DNA of 21,279 nt from an uncultured Oscillospiraceae bacterium. GTDB lineage: Bacteria; Bacillota; Clostridia; Oscillospirales; Ruminococcaceae. The notes beneath the pieces are model-generated. The model was not told the origin of the DNA. It ran no database searches and worked only from the letters and a program-made list of their open reading frames with translations. The translations under genes were made by a program, and so were the position numbers. This document shows, piece by piece, positions 1 to 7,632 of this stretch. Position 1 is the stretch's first letter; the number at the start of each line of letters is the position of its first letter. The stretch is taken from positions 1 to 21,279 of the forward strand of contig CAKSJL010000025.1 in assembly GCA_934463345.1 (NCBI GenBank), in the 5' to 3' direction.

Positions 1-147
1 TTTCGTGAAGATCCCTTTACGGGAAAAATGACGTTCCACACGGGCGTAGATCTCGCCGCTCCGGCGGGAAGCGCCGTTCTGGCTGCTTATCCGGGCAGGG
101 TGAAGGAGATCGGGGTTTCCGCGGCTTATGGAAATTATATCATGCTT
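1..147 (+). CDS. M23 (LytM-type) metallopeptidase fragment, truncated at both ends
   Basis: The first reading frame is open from base 1 and encodes about 49 residues typical of a peptidoglycan endopeptidase of family M23. It shows a DPFTGK stretch, then HTGVD, which supplies the first two zinc ligands (His and Asp) of the LytM/M23 fold, followed by AAPAGS and the YGNYIML strand. In intact members the chain continues with a conserved GH or H strand and a second histidine motif; here the frame runs instead into antisense trpA sequence and stays open to about 579 only by chance. Base composition (77 G/C of the first 130 bases) is well above the rest of the window. This is a fragment joined to foreign context, so its gene neighbourhood cannot be read from here. 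Confidence 0.75.
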
Positions 148-576
148 ATCAGCATAAGGCTGGATCTCATCTTTTTCTTCATAAGGCATATCCGGTATTA
201 TAACACCGTCTATGCCAATTTCAGCACAAATATCAAAAAATCTTTCTGTTCCAAAACCAAAAATCGAATTCAGGTAAAGCATAAGCAGCAGCGGTGCATC
301 AGTTTTTGTTCTGAGTTTCTTTACCATGTCAAAGATTCCGGCAATTGTTGTTCCGCTGTCCAGTGCTCTTACGCTCGCAGCCTGTATAACAGGACCTTCG
401 GCTATAGGATCGGAAAAAGGAACTCCAAGCTCAATTATGTCAGCCCCAGCGCTCACCATCTCAAGAACTGCTCTCTCAGTAACCTCATATCCTCCGTCGC
501 CGCATGTTACATAGGTAATAAGTGCCTTTTTATCCTGTTCTTTAAGTTCTGCAAGCTTCTTCTCTATTCTATTCAT
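139..576 (-). CDS. trpA: Tryptophan synthase alpha subunit, 3' part missing
   Basis: TrpA cleaves indole-3-glycerol phosphate to indole, which is channelled to TrpB. The minus-strand frame begins with ATG at 576, preceded by a strong AGGGGTGA ribosome site, and shows [14 protein letters not shown], then [12 protein letters not shown], the active-site region [20 protein letters not shown] (catalytic Glu in ELGVPFSDP), and [16 protein letters not shown] with the second catalytic Asp (PDMP). About 146 residues match the family, which is normally near 260 residues. The chain stops matching at about base 139, where the expected loop and the I-APTS strand are replaced by antisense M23 peptidase sequence. 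The ATG overlaps the end of trpB by 8 bases, indicating translational coupling. The gene is truncated by the joint at the window's left end rather than by a normal stop. Confidence 0.93.
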
Positions 577-1756
577 TGATTGTCACCCCTCTGTATCTTG
601 CAATCTGGAATACATCCTTATCTCCCCTGCCCGAAAGGTTGATTACCAGAATTTTATTCTTGTCCATTTTCGGAGCTATCTTTATTGCCGCAGCAACAGC
701 GTGCGCAGACTCGATCGCAGGAATTATTCCTTCCATTTTTGAAAGGTACTCAAACGCACAAACAGCCTCTTCATCAGTTATAGGAACATATTCTGCTCTT
801 CCGGTCTTAGCAAGGTTTGCATGCTCAGGTCCGATTCCCGGATAGTCAAGTCCGGCTGAAATTGAATACACCTTGTCGATCTGTCCCTCAAAATTCTGGA
901 GGAAAATAGACTTCATGCCATGGAAAATACCGTCACGTCCTCTTGCAAGCGTTGCTGCGTGGTATTTTGTTTCAATTCCCTTTCCTGCCGCCTCAGCACC
1001 AACAAGTCTTACGCCCTCGTCGCCGATAAAATCATAGAATGCACCCATAGCATTAGAGCCGCCTCCTACGCATGCAACAACGCAGTCCGGCAGACGATTT
1101 TCAGCCTTTTTAAGCTGTTCCTTAATTTCCTCGCCAATGATTTTCTGAAAATCACGAACCATCTGAGGATAAGGATGCGGTCCCATTACTGAACCAAGAA
1201 GATAATATGTCGTTTCAATATTTGTAGCCCAGTCTTTCATAGCCTCATTTACAGCATCTTTTAGTGTAGAAGTGCCGCTGGAAACCGGTGTAACCTTTGC
1301 GCCGAGTAGTTCCATTCTGTATACATTAAGTGCCTGTCTTTCCATATCAACTGCACCCATATAAACTTCGCATTCCATATCGAAAAGAGCTGCTGCCGTA
1401 GCTGTTGCAACACCATGCTGACCAGCGCCCGTCTCAGCTATAATACGCTTCTTACCCATCTTTTTAGCAAGGAGAATCTGACCCAGTACATTATTAATTT
1501 TATGCGAACCGGTATGATTCAGGTCTTCCCTTTTAATGTATATTTTTGCTCCTCCGAGATCCTTTGTCATTCTGTCAGCATAGTAAAGCATTGACGGTCT
1601 GCCAGCGTAATCTCTGTAAAGCGTCTTTAATTCTTCCTGAAATTCCTTATCCTTGCTGTAATGCTCATATGCCTTTTCAAGCTCACAAACAGCATTCATT
1701 ACGGTTTCCGGTACATACTGTCCACCGTATATTCCGTATTTACCCTTTTTATTCAA
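569..1756 (-). CDS. trpB: Tryptophan synthase beta subunit
   Basis: PLP enzyme that condenses indole with serine to give tryptophan, working as an alpha2beta2 complex with TrpA. The 395-residue length is normal. Visible family marks are GGQYVPE near the N-terminus, [15 protein letters not shown] with the PLP lysine at about residue 86, AETGAGQHG with the catalytic Glu (about 108), and the glycine-rich phosphate loop GGGSNAMG (about 231). The start is a TTG at 1756: stops TGA and TAA lie directly upstream in this frame, no ATG lies between it and the conserved GGQYVPE, and an AGGAG site inside the end of trpF sits about 10 bases before it. Three bases separate it from trpF, and it overlaps trpA by 8 bases. 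This is the standard TrpB1 type. Confidence 0.97.
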   Translation of the reverse strand: MNKKGKYGIYGGQYVPETVMNAVCELEKAYEHYSKDKEFQEELKTLYRDYAGRPSMLYYADRMTKDLGGAKIYIKREDLNHTGSHKINNVLGQILLAKKMGKKRIIAETGAGQHGVATATAAALFDMECEVYMGAVDMERQALNVYRMELLGAKVTPVSSGTSTLKDAVNEAMKDWATNIETTYYLLGSVMGPHPYPQMVRDFQKIIGEEIKEQLKKAENRLPDCVVACVGGGSNAMGAFYDFIGDEGVRLVGAEAAGKGIETKYHAATLARGRDGIFHGMKSIFLQNFEGQIDKVYSISAGLDYPGIGPEHANLAKTGRAEYVPITDEEAVCAFEYLSKMEGIIPAIESAHAVAAAIKIAPKMDKNKILVINLSGRGDKDVFQIARYRGVTINE

Positions 1757-1759
1757 TTA

Positions 1760-2371
1760 TCATACACTCCTGACAATATTAATAAATTTCCTTATTTTTT
1801 CCTTATCCTTGAACCCTTCCGTTTCAACGCCTCCTGAAACATCCGCTCCATACGGTCTGACATACTTTAAAGAATCCTCAGCATTTGAACAGTCAAGACC
1901 TCCGGCAAGGAAAAACGGTATTTTTATTTCTGCGTTTTTTATCACGCTAAAATCCGCCAGTTTTCCTGTTCCTCCGTACTGATTTTCGCAGTAACTGTCA
2001 ATAAGCAGCTTATCAACAGGCAGTCCACACGCATTCTCAATATCAGCAGAGCTTTTTGCCCTGACGGCTTTCCATATCTCACATCCGCACATACTGCGAA
2101 GCTTGCTGATATACTCATAATCTTCATCACCATGAAGCTGAATTACATCAAGCGTTCCAGCATAATTTTGTACAACATTTTCCAAAGGCTCGTTAACAAA
2201 TACACCGACCGACTTTATTCCTTCTGAAAGCCGCTTTACAAGTTCATAAAATGCTGAACCAGCTGTTCTCTTAAACCCTGATGACAAAATAAATCCGGCA
2301 TAATCAGGTCTGTATTCATTTACCACTTCAATATCTTCCGGACGCCTCAGACCGCATATTTTTACCTTCAT
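1760..2371 (-). CDS. trpF: Phosphoribosylanthranilate isomerase
   Basis: Catalyses the Amadori rearrangement of phosphoribosylanthranilate to CdRP, the step between TrpD and TrpC. The 203-residue (beta/alpha)8 barrel shows KICGLRR with the general-base cysteine at residue 6, GFILSSGFKR, IQLHGDED, the general-acid Asp in LLIDSY, then GGTGK, FLAGGLD and the phosphate-binding end GADVSGGVETEGFKD. In most homologues this last motif reads DVSSGVE; the Ser-to-Gly change is mild. The ATG overlaps the trpC stop in an ATGA junction (2368-2371), so translation is probably coupled. It stands alone and is not fused to trpC, unlike the enterobacterial arrangement. Confidence 0.96.
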   Translation of the reverse strand: MKVKICGLRRPEDIEVVNEYRPDYAGFILSSGFKRTAGSAFYELVKRLSEGIKSVGVFVNEPLENVVQNYAGTLDVIQLHGDEDYEYISKLRSMCGCEIWKAVRAKSSADIENACGLPVDKLLIDSYCENQYGGTGKLADFSVIKNAEIKIPFFLAGGLDCSNAEDSLKYVRPYGADVSGGVETEGFKDKEKIRKFINIVRSV

Positions 2372-3147
2372 ACGCCGTCCCTCAGCATTTTCATCGTATC
2401 AGCTATATTACCGCTTCTCATAAGAGTCTCTCCGATAAGTACCACATCAGCACCGCATTCTCTTACTTTCTTCATATCTGCGTTTGAAGCAATTCCGCTT
2501 TCCGAAACTATAACACATTCTTTCGGAACAAGTCCTGCAAGTTTTGCTGTGTTTTCAAGACTCACTTCAAAGGTTTTGAGGTTGCGGTTATTAATACCAA
2601 CAATTTTAGGTGAACATTTTAAAATGCTTTCAATTTCCTTTTCATTATGAGCCTCAAAGAGACAGTTCATTCCAAGCGATTCAGCAAGTTCTCTGAATCT
2701 GTTCATTGTTTCCGTATCAAGAACCGCTGCAATCAGCAGTATTGCATCAGCGCCGATAGCTTTTGCTTCGTATATCTGATACTCGTCAAAGATAAAATCT
2801 TTTCTCAGTATCGGAAGCTCCACTGCTTTTCTGATCTCTTCAAGATATCTGCTGCTCCCCCTGAAATAGTGTTCCTCTGTAAGGCAGGATATAGCGTCAG
2901 CTCCTGCTTTTTCATAGCTAACAGCCGTATCCACCGGATGAAAATCCTCACATATTACAGATTTTGACGGCGAAGCCTTTTTTACCTCAGAGATTACGGA
3001 AAGCTTTTCTTTTTTCAGTGCGGCATAAAAATCTCTGCATGGCGTTTTTACGGAAAGTGCCTTCTTTCGCATTTCTTTCGGAGAAACAGCAGATTTTTCA
3101 CGTTCAAGCTGTATCTTTCTCTTTTCAATAATTTCATCTAATATCAT
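2368..3147 (-). CDS. trpC: Indole-3-glycerol phosphate synthase
   Basis: Closes the indole ring by converting CdRP to indole-3-glycerol phosphate. The barrel shows SVISEVKKASPSK (catalytic Lys), AISCLTEEHYFRGS, PILRKDFIFDEYQIYEA, GINNRNLKTF, IVSESGI and GETLMR, all classical IGPS motifs. I place the start at ATG 3147 (259 residues, beginning MILDEIIEKRK) because it matches the usual N-terminus and has a GGTGG ribosome site 8 bases upstream. A GTG at 3159 would add four residues but overlaps that ribosome site. The gene follows trpGD by 18 bases and overlaps trpF by 4. Confidence 0.96.
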   Translation of the reverse strand: MILDEIIEKRKIQLEREKSAVSPKEMRKKALSVKTPCRDFYAALKKEKLSVISEVKKASPSKSVICEDFHPVDTAVSYEKAGADAISCLTEEHYFRGSSRYLEEIRKAVELPILRKDFIFDEYQIYEAKAIGADAILLIAAVLDTETMNRFRELAESLGMNCLFEAHNEKEIESILKCSPKIVGINNRNLKTFEVSLENTAKLAGLVPKECVIVSESGIASNADMKKVRECGADVVLIGETLMRSGNIADTMKMLRDGV

Positions 3148-3165
3148 AACATTGTCCACCGCTTA

Positions 3166-4800
3166 TCACAGTTCATTTGAGATTTTTATAAGCTGTTCAA
3201 GCTTTGCAAACGCCCAGCCAGCGTCAATTGAAGCTTTTGCCTGGCTTATTCCCTCGGAAATGCTCTCCGCCTTTCCGCATATATACAGCGCACAGCCTGC
3301 ATTAAGCAGAACGATATCACGTTTTGCACCCTGTATCTCACCTTTAAGTATACCCAATGTTATTTTTGCATTGTCATCAGCCGTTCCGCCTACAATATCT
3401 TCCTTATTGGCAAGTTTCATTCCGTAATCCTCCGGATTTATCTCATAAAGAGAAGTTTTGCCGTCTCTTATCTCACAGACTGATGTTGTATCTGAAATTG
3501 AAATTTCATCAAGTCTGTCGTTGCCATAAACAAGCATCGCCCTCTTGATTCCAAGATTCATAAGAACTCCTGCCATCGGCTCTAAAAGCGCCTTATCATA
3601 AACCCCAAGGAGAATATAATCGGTATTTGCCGGATTTGCAAGCGGTCCTAAAATATTAAAAACTGTTCTTATGCCAAGATCACGTCGTGCAGGACCTACA
3701 TACCTCATTGAGCCATGGTAACTCTGCGCAAACAGGAACGAAATTCCTATTCTTTCTATCATTTCCTTTGCCTGCTGCGGTGATGAAGATATCTTTACTC
3801 CAAGGCTTTCCAGTACATCCGCAGCGCCGCTTTTGCTTGAAACGCTTCTGTTTCCATGCTTTGCAACCCTTGCGCCGCAGCCCGAAATTACAAATGAAGA
3901 CGTTGTTGAAATATTAAAGGTACTTGCAAGGTCTCCGCCAGTTCCGACAATGTCTATTGCATCTCGGCAGCCCTCAACTGTATTTGCCTTTTCTCTCATG
4001 ATCTTTGCAAAACCAGTTATTTCATCAACCGTTTCGCCCTTTATTCTAAGCGCTGTAAGAAAACCGGCAATCTGTGCGTCAGTAGCCTGGCCATTCATTA
4101 TTATATCCATAGCACTCATTGCCTCTTCACAGGTAAGGTTGTTTCCGTCAGTTACTTTTGCAATAAAAGGCTTGAGAAGTGTTTTCGGCATTTCCTTTTC
4201 CGGAAGCTTATCTTTATCAAGTTTTATGCCATCTATACTCATAAGAAAGTTTCTTATTATTATTTTTCCGTCAGCAGTCAGGACAGATTCAGGATGAAAC
4301 TGTAAACCGTATGTCGGATGAGTTTTATGCCTTACAGCCATAATCTGACCTGCTGAATCAAATGCTATCGCTTCAATGCATTCAGGAAGAGAAGCGTGCT
4401 CTGCAATAAGAGAATGATATCTTGCAGCTTCAATAACCGGAGGAAGGTCTTTAAAAATTGCCGCTGAATTGTCAATAGAAATTTTGCTTGATTTTCCATG
4501 CATAAGCTCATCAGCTTTTACGATCTTTCCTCCAAACGCTTCGCATATTGCCTGATGGCCAAGACAAATACCCAGTATCGGAAGCTTTCCTGAAAAGTGC
4601 TTTATAACGTCAACAGAAACACCTGCGTCCTTAGGATAACCCGGACCGGGAGAGATCACAATTGCTTCAGGCGATATTTTTTCAATCTCGTCAATTGTAA
4701 TACAGTCGTTTCTGACTACCTTTATATCACTGTAAATCTCACCGAAATACTGATACAGGTTATAAGTGAATGAGTCGTAATTGTCTATCATCAAAATCAT
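3166..4800 (-). CDS. trpGD: Fused anthranilate synthase glutaminase (TrpG) and anthranilate phosphoribosyltransferase (TrpD)
   Basis: Bifunctional 544-residue protein. Residues 1-188 form a class I glutamine amidotransferase that feeds ammonia to TrpE: IDNYDSFTYNL, the oxyanion region SPGPGYP, nucleophile Cys79 in GICLGHQ, and His169/Glu171 in QFHPES. After a linker of about 20 residues, residues 209-544 form TrpD, which attaches phosphoribose to anthranilate: GQATDAQIAGFL, IVGTGGD (about 284-290), NISTTSSFV, KHGNRSVSSKSGAADVLE and the RRDLGIRTVFNILGPLANP signature. All residues expected for both activities are visible. Fused TrpGD is known from enterobacteria and some clostridia. Its ATG overlaps the trpE stop (ATGA, 4797-4800), consistent with equal synthesis of the two anthranilate synthase partners. 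Confidence 0.97.
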   Translation of the reverse strand: MILMIDNYDSFTYNLYQYFGEIYSDIKVVRNDCITIDEIEKISPEAIVISPGPGYPKDAGVSVDVIKHFSGKLPILGICLGHQAICEAFGGKIVKADELMHGKSSKISIDNSAAIFKDLPPVIEAARYHSLIAEHASLPECIEAIAFDSAGQIMAVRHKTHPTYGLQFHPESVLTADGKIIIRNFLMSIDGIKLDKDKLPEKEMPKTLLKPFIAKVTDGNNLTCEEAMSAMDIIMNGQATDAQIAGFLTALRIKGETVDEITGFAKIMREKANTVEGCRDAIDIVGTGGDLASTFNISTTSSFVISGCGARVAKHGNRSVSSKSGAADVLESLGVKISSSPQQAKEMIERIGISFLFAQSYHGSMRYVGPARRDLGIRTVFNILGPLANPANTDYILLGVYDKALLEPMAGVLMNLGIKRAMLVYGNDRLDEISISDTTSVCEIRDGKTSLYEINPEDYGMKLANKEDIVGGTADDNAKITLGILKGEIQGAKRDIVLLNAGCALYICGKAESISEGISQAKASIDAGWAFAKLEQLIKISNEL

Positions 4801-6266
4801 AACGCTGATGCCTCCTTTATAGCGTTAATCATAGCCAGTGCCTTATTTTTTGTTTCCTGGTATTCCTTTTCAGGAACTGAGTCATGAACTATGCCAGCTC
4901 CTGCCTGAATATATGCTTTTTTATTTCTAAAAAGAACCGTTCTTATGGCAATACATGTATTTATATTTCCGTCAAAGCCGATATAACCGATCGTTCCGCC
5001 ATAAAGTCCACGTCTTTTATTTTCCAGCTCATCAATAAGCTCCATGGCTCTTACTTTAGGCGCTCCCGAAAGAGTTCCTGCCGGAAGTACAGACATAAGT
5101 GCGTCAAGAGCCGTCTTATCGTCTCTCAGTTCTCCTCTGACGTCAGAAACAAGATGCATAACTTTTGAATACTTTTCAGTTTTCATAAAACTTGTAACTT
5201 CAACCGTTCCGAATTTTGAAACCTTTCCGACATCGTTTCTTCCAAGATCGACAAGCATTGTATGCTCCGCACGTTCCTTTTCGTCACCATTGAGAGTCTT
5301 TTCCAAAGCTTCATCCTCTTCCTCGGTCTTTCCTCTCGGCATCGTTCCTGCGATCGGCTTTGTTTTTACAACGCCGTTTTTAACGCTGACAAGCATTTCC
5401 GGAGATGAACCCGCAATTCTGTAATCACGACTTTTGAAATAGTAAAGATACGGTGACGGATTATTGGCTCTGAGCATTCTGTAAACATTAAAACTCTCAG
5501 GAGGATTTTCAATCTCAAAACGCTGTGAAAGCACAATCTGAAAGATATCACCATTTAAAATATATTCCTTTGCCTTTTCAACGTTTTCGACAAATTCTTC
5601 CTTTGTGACGTTTGAATTTACTGTAAATTCCTGTTCTGCACCAGGAGAATGTGGTCTTTCAAAATATGAATTTATTTTGTCCTCAAGCTTTAAAAACCGC
5701 TTCTGAGCTTCGGCATACTGTTTGTCAATATCACCGTCTGACCTGATATTCTTTATAAGTATAACCTTACTGTTCAAATGATCATAGGCAACAAGTTCAT
5801 CATACAGAAACAGGTGACAGTCCGGCATTTTTGTGTCATCCTCCGGCACATTTACAAGCTTGGTCTCTGTATACCTTACAGTATCATAACCGAAATATCC
5901 GACAAAACCGCCTGTCAGATTCGGTGCATTTTTTAACTTCGGAGATGTATAGTTTTCAAGGATACCGCTTAAAAAGCTTACAGGCTCGGTAATCTTTTCA
6001 GTTTCTTCCTTTCCCTCACTTATAACCTTGGCTGTTCCCTTATTTATAATAACCTCCATAACAGGATTAATTCCGATAAAGGAGTATTTTTCCCACTGTG
6101 CTCCGTTATTTACTGATTCGAGAATGAAAGCATTTTCCTCTCCTCTTTGAAGTGCCTTAAAAACATGCACAGGCGTAAACGAATCAGACATCAGCTCATA
6201 AAAAACAGGATGTACCTTATACCCCTTTATGTCTTCCTTTAGTTTTTCTACATTCGGATAAATCAT
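4797..6266 (-). CDS. trpE: Anthranilate synthase component I
   Basis: Converts chorismate and ammonia to anthranilate, the committed step of tryptophan synthesis. The protein is 489 residues from ATG 6266, chosen because the family N-terminus (MIYPNVEKLKEDIKGY) begins there and an AAGGAG site lies 8 bases upstream; the longer open frame to 6497 reads through the T-box leader and is not coding. The N-terminal regulatory part has FILESV, matching the LES element of the tryptophan feedback site. The chorismate-binding core shows FQIVLSQRFE, GSSPEMLV, KPIAGTMPRG, HTMLVDLGRND, PAGTLSGAPK and QAGAGIVHDS. It is the first gene of the operon and is controlled by the T-box terminator just upstream. Confidence 0.97.
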   Translation of the reverse strand: MIYPNVEKLKEDIKGYKVHPVFYELMSDSFTPVHVFKALQRGEENAFILESVNNGAQWEKYSFIGINPVMEVIINKGTAKVISEGKEETEKITEPVSFLSGILENYTSPKLKNAPNLTGGFVGYFGYDTVRYTETKLVNVPEDDTKMPDCHLFLYDELVAYDHLNSKVILIKNIRSDGDIDKQYAEAQKRFLKLEDKINSYFERPHSPGAEQEFTVNSNVTKEEFVENVEKAKEYILNGDIFQIVLSQRFEIENPPESFNVYRMLRANNPSPYLYYFKSRDYRIAGSSPEMLVSVKNGVVKTKPIAGTMPRGKTEEEDEALEKTLNGDEKERAEHTMLVDLGRNDVGKVSKFGTVEVTSFMKTEKYSKVMHLVSDVRGELRDDKTALDALMSVLPAGTLSGAPKVRAMELIDELENKRRGLYGGTIGYIGFDGNINTCIAIRTVLFRNKKAYIQAGAGIVHDSVPEKEYQETKNKALAMINAIKEASAL

Positions 6267-6292
6267 CGCTATTACTCCTTTTTTACGGCAAC

Positions 6293-6335
6293 AAAAAATG
6301 CCTACCATCACTCGGTTAAGAGGGACGATAGACAT
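6293..6335 (-). terminator. T-box regulated intrinsic terminator
   Basis: On the minus strand the 16-base arm ATGTCTATCGTCCCTC pairs with GAGTGATGGTAGGCAT across a 6-base TTAACC loop. There are three G-U pairs and one mismatch, and a run of six T follows. The 5' arm is shared with the antiterminator, as expected for a transcriptional T-box switch. It ends about 27 bases before the trpE start codon. Confidence 0.93.
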
Positions 6336-6593
6336 CGTGGTGCCACCCAGATTCAAAAGCATAAGCTTTAAAATTACACTTTCCTTTTTCAGATACGCAG
6401 ACATACAAGCCCTGAATATCCTACCCCTGTAACGTGGGGAAAACGGCGGCAGATAATTGCTCTTCGCTTTCACTGCGCTTCTCACAAATCCATTCATCAG
6501 ACATCGTTTGCATCGGATTCACACCATCACCGACTCTCTGAAGCATCGTCATGCCGACTACTTACCTTTGCTCACAGAATTTTGATTTATTAT
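6293..6593 (-). promoter_or_regulatory. Tryptophan-specific T-box leader
   Basis: A roughly 300-nt leader on the minus strand between the trp promoter and trpE. The hallmark T-box sequence GGGTGGCACCACG lies at 6348-6336. Upstream, on the 3' side of the Stem I region, the sequence GAATGGATTTGTGAG places a UGG (Trp) triplet at 6492-6490 in the usual specifier position. The T-box 5' half can pair with the CGTCCCTC segment just downstream to form the antiterminator; the same segment forms the 5' arm of the terminator. By the established mechanism, uncharged tRNA-Trp stabilises the antiterminator and lets RNA polymerase enter trpE. The specifier agrees with the downstream pathway, so the call is firm, although I did not fold the whole leader. 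Confidence 0.95.
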
Positions 6594-6599
6594 GGCTTT

Positions 6600-6628
6600 A
6601 TTATAATTCCTTTTTCTTAGTTTGTCAA
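6600..6628 (-). promoter_or_regulatory. trp operon promoter
   Basis: Perfect SigA-type consensus on the minus strand: TTGACA at 6628-6623, a 17-base spacer, and TATAAT at 6605-6600. Transcription should start near 6593, directly upstream of T-box Stem I. The strong promoter fits a system in which control is exerted after initiation by the T-box. Confidence 0.92.
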
Positions 6629-6669
6629 TAGTCTTTGTGTAGTTAAAACATAAAAATTTGTTTTACGTC

Positions 6670-7314
6670 TTATGACTTTTCACTGTCAAAAAATTTCTTC
6701 ATAAATGGTATTGCCATTCCCCCGACCGAATTACCCAGAGCAACAACAGCCAGGTAAAGTATTCCTCTCAGCGATATTCCGGCTGAAACAACATAAAAGC
6801 AATCGGCAATCGAGTGGTCAAAGCCGCACATGATAAACACCATTACCGGCATTACTGTACCGAATACCAGCGACATATCATTTCCTTTTGGCTTACACTG
6901 CTTTGCATTCTCAACGGCTATGTACATAAGCATTCCGCAGAAAAAGGCAAGTATCATTCTCCCTGGAAGGTTATCTCCCATTTTACTGTTAACCGCAGCT
7001 AACGCGGCGCTGTGAATATTATCATATATGTGGGTCGGTATCACCATAAGCGATGTAATTGCAGTACCGCACATATTTCCTACAAGAGTTATGAGTACAT
7101 TAATAATATACTGCGGCTTGTTTTCAACTATGTATCCGACCTTTCCGGTGAAAAGAGAAAATCCGAACTGTATTATAGTAAACAGTCCGAGACTGAACAA
7201 AAACGCCCCGACATATTTGTTATCGACAGACAGGTAAACAATTCCTCCCACGCCGATAAGCATTCCGGCAGCAACAGATTTTATAAATATACTCCTGACA
7301 GATTCCTTCTGCAT
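6670..7314 (-). CDS. Formate/nitrite transporter (FNT) family membrane protein, short form
   Basis: A 214-residue hydrophobic protein with about six membrane segments, matching the pentameric FNT channels for formate, nitrite or hydrosulfide. Supporting motifs are the N-terminal half ending in FSLFTGKVGY, the LVGNMCG segment typical of the second conserved half-helix, GFDHSIADCFYV containing the central pore histidine found in the family, and GNSVGG near the C-terminus. Family members usually have 250-285 residues, so this one is short, mainly at the N-terminus and inter-helix loops; frame and start look intact. ATG 7314 has AAAGG about 8 bases upstream. The substrate cannot be told from sequence; formate export fits a fermentative anaerobe, but that is inference. 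No convincing terminator separates it from the trp promoter. Confidence 0.85.
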   Translation of the reverse strand: MQKESVRSIFIKSVAAGMLIGVGGIVYLSVDNKYVGAFLFSLGLFTIIQFGFSLFTGKVGYIVENKPQYIINVLITLVGNMCGTAITSLMVIPTHIYDNIHSAALAAVNSKMGDNLPGRMILAFFCGMLMYIAVENAKQCKPKGNDMSLVFGTVMPVMVFIMCGFDHSIADCFYVVSAGISLRGILYLAVVALGNSVGGMAIPFMKKFFDSEKS

Positions 7315-7373
7315 TTTTCCATCCTTTCATCTCCTGTTTTACGGAAGCGAATACCACATTCGCATACATATTT

Positions 7374-7402
7374 ATTATACTACTCATGCTTTTATATGTC
7401 AA
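7374..7402 (-). promoter_or_regulatory. Promoter of the FNT-family gene
   Basis: Perfect consensus on the minus strand: TTGACA at 7402-7397, a 17-base spacer and TATAAT at 7379-7374. A small inverted repeat, GCC - AAAAATC - GGC (7406-7418), sits immediately upstream of the -35 box and could be an operator, though it is too short to be sure. Confidence 0.88.
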
Positions 7403-7447
7403 GTCGCCAAAAATCGGCAAATCAGATCAATTTTCGTGTCACGCCCC

Positions 7448-7476
7448 TTGTATTTTAGCAGAAAACATGTTAAAAT
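7448..7476 (+). promoter_or_regulatory. Probable promoter of the repeat-protein gene
   Basis: TTGTAT at 7448-7453, a 17-base spacer and TAAAAT at 7471-7476 on the plus strand give a reasonable SigA-type promoter. The predicted transcript would start near 7483 and have a leader of about 150 nt containing the repeat/hairpin region at 7504-7613. It would diverge from the FNT promoter. Confidence 0.55.
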
Positions 7477-7503
7477 AAAAAGTATTAGTACGATACTCTT
7501 CAC

Positions 7504-7613
7504 AACCCGTCCACAGAGGAAATGTGTACGGATTTTTAGAACCCGTCTTCACAAGATATGTGTGCGGATTTCCAAGCACAATTTTTACGCATACGCTTGT
7601 GAAGACAGGTTCT
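7504..7613. repeat. Direct repeat pair plus a long inverted repeat in the leader of the repeat-protein gene
   Basis: Two 32-base units starting AACCCGTC and ending CGGATTT lie at 7504-7535 and 7540-7571, with 26 of 32 positions identical. The second unit also takes part in an inverted repeat: AGAACCCGTCTTCACAAG at 7538-7555 and its near complement at 7596-7613 (17 of 18 positions pair). Inside it GTGTGCG and CGCATAC can extend the stem. The RNA would form a long hairpin ending about 19 bases before the start codon and just ahead of the GGGGG ribosome site. No T-run follows, so it is not an ordinary terminator. I do not recognise it as a known riboswitch. Confidence 0.8.
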
Positions 7614-7632
7614 TAGTAAGTAAGGGGGCAAA

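Noticed and set aside
148..579. Continuation of the M23 frame as one 183-residue protein
   Set aside because: After about base 147 the frame is antisense to trpA and shows no family similarity; it is open by chance.
6267..6497. 77-residue N-terminal extension of TrpE
   Set aside because: It translates the T-box leader and terminator; the family N-terminus and ribosome site are at 6266.
6644..6665. Terminator for the FNT-family gene (TAAAACA/TGTTTTA)
   Set aside because: Only seven A/T-rich pairs with an 8-base loop and no proper T-run; too weak to call.
7504..7613. CRISPR-like array
   Set aside because: Only two direct copies with 26/32 identity and a 4-base separation, plus one inverted arm; no spacers and no cas genes.
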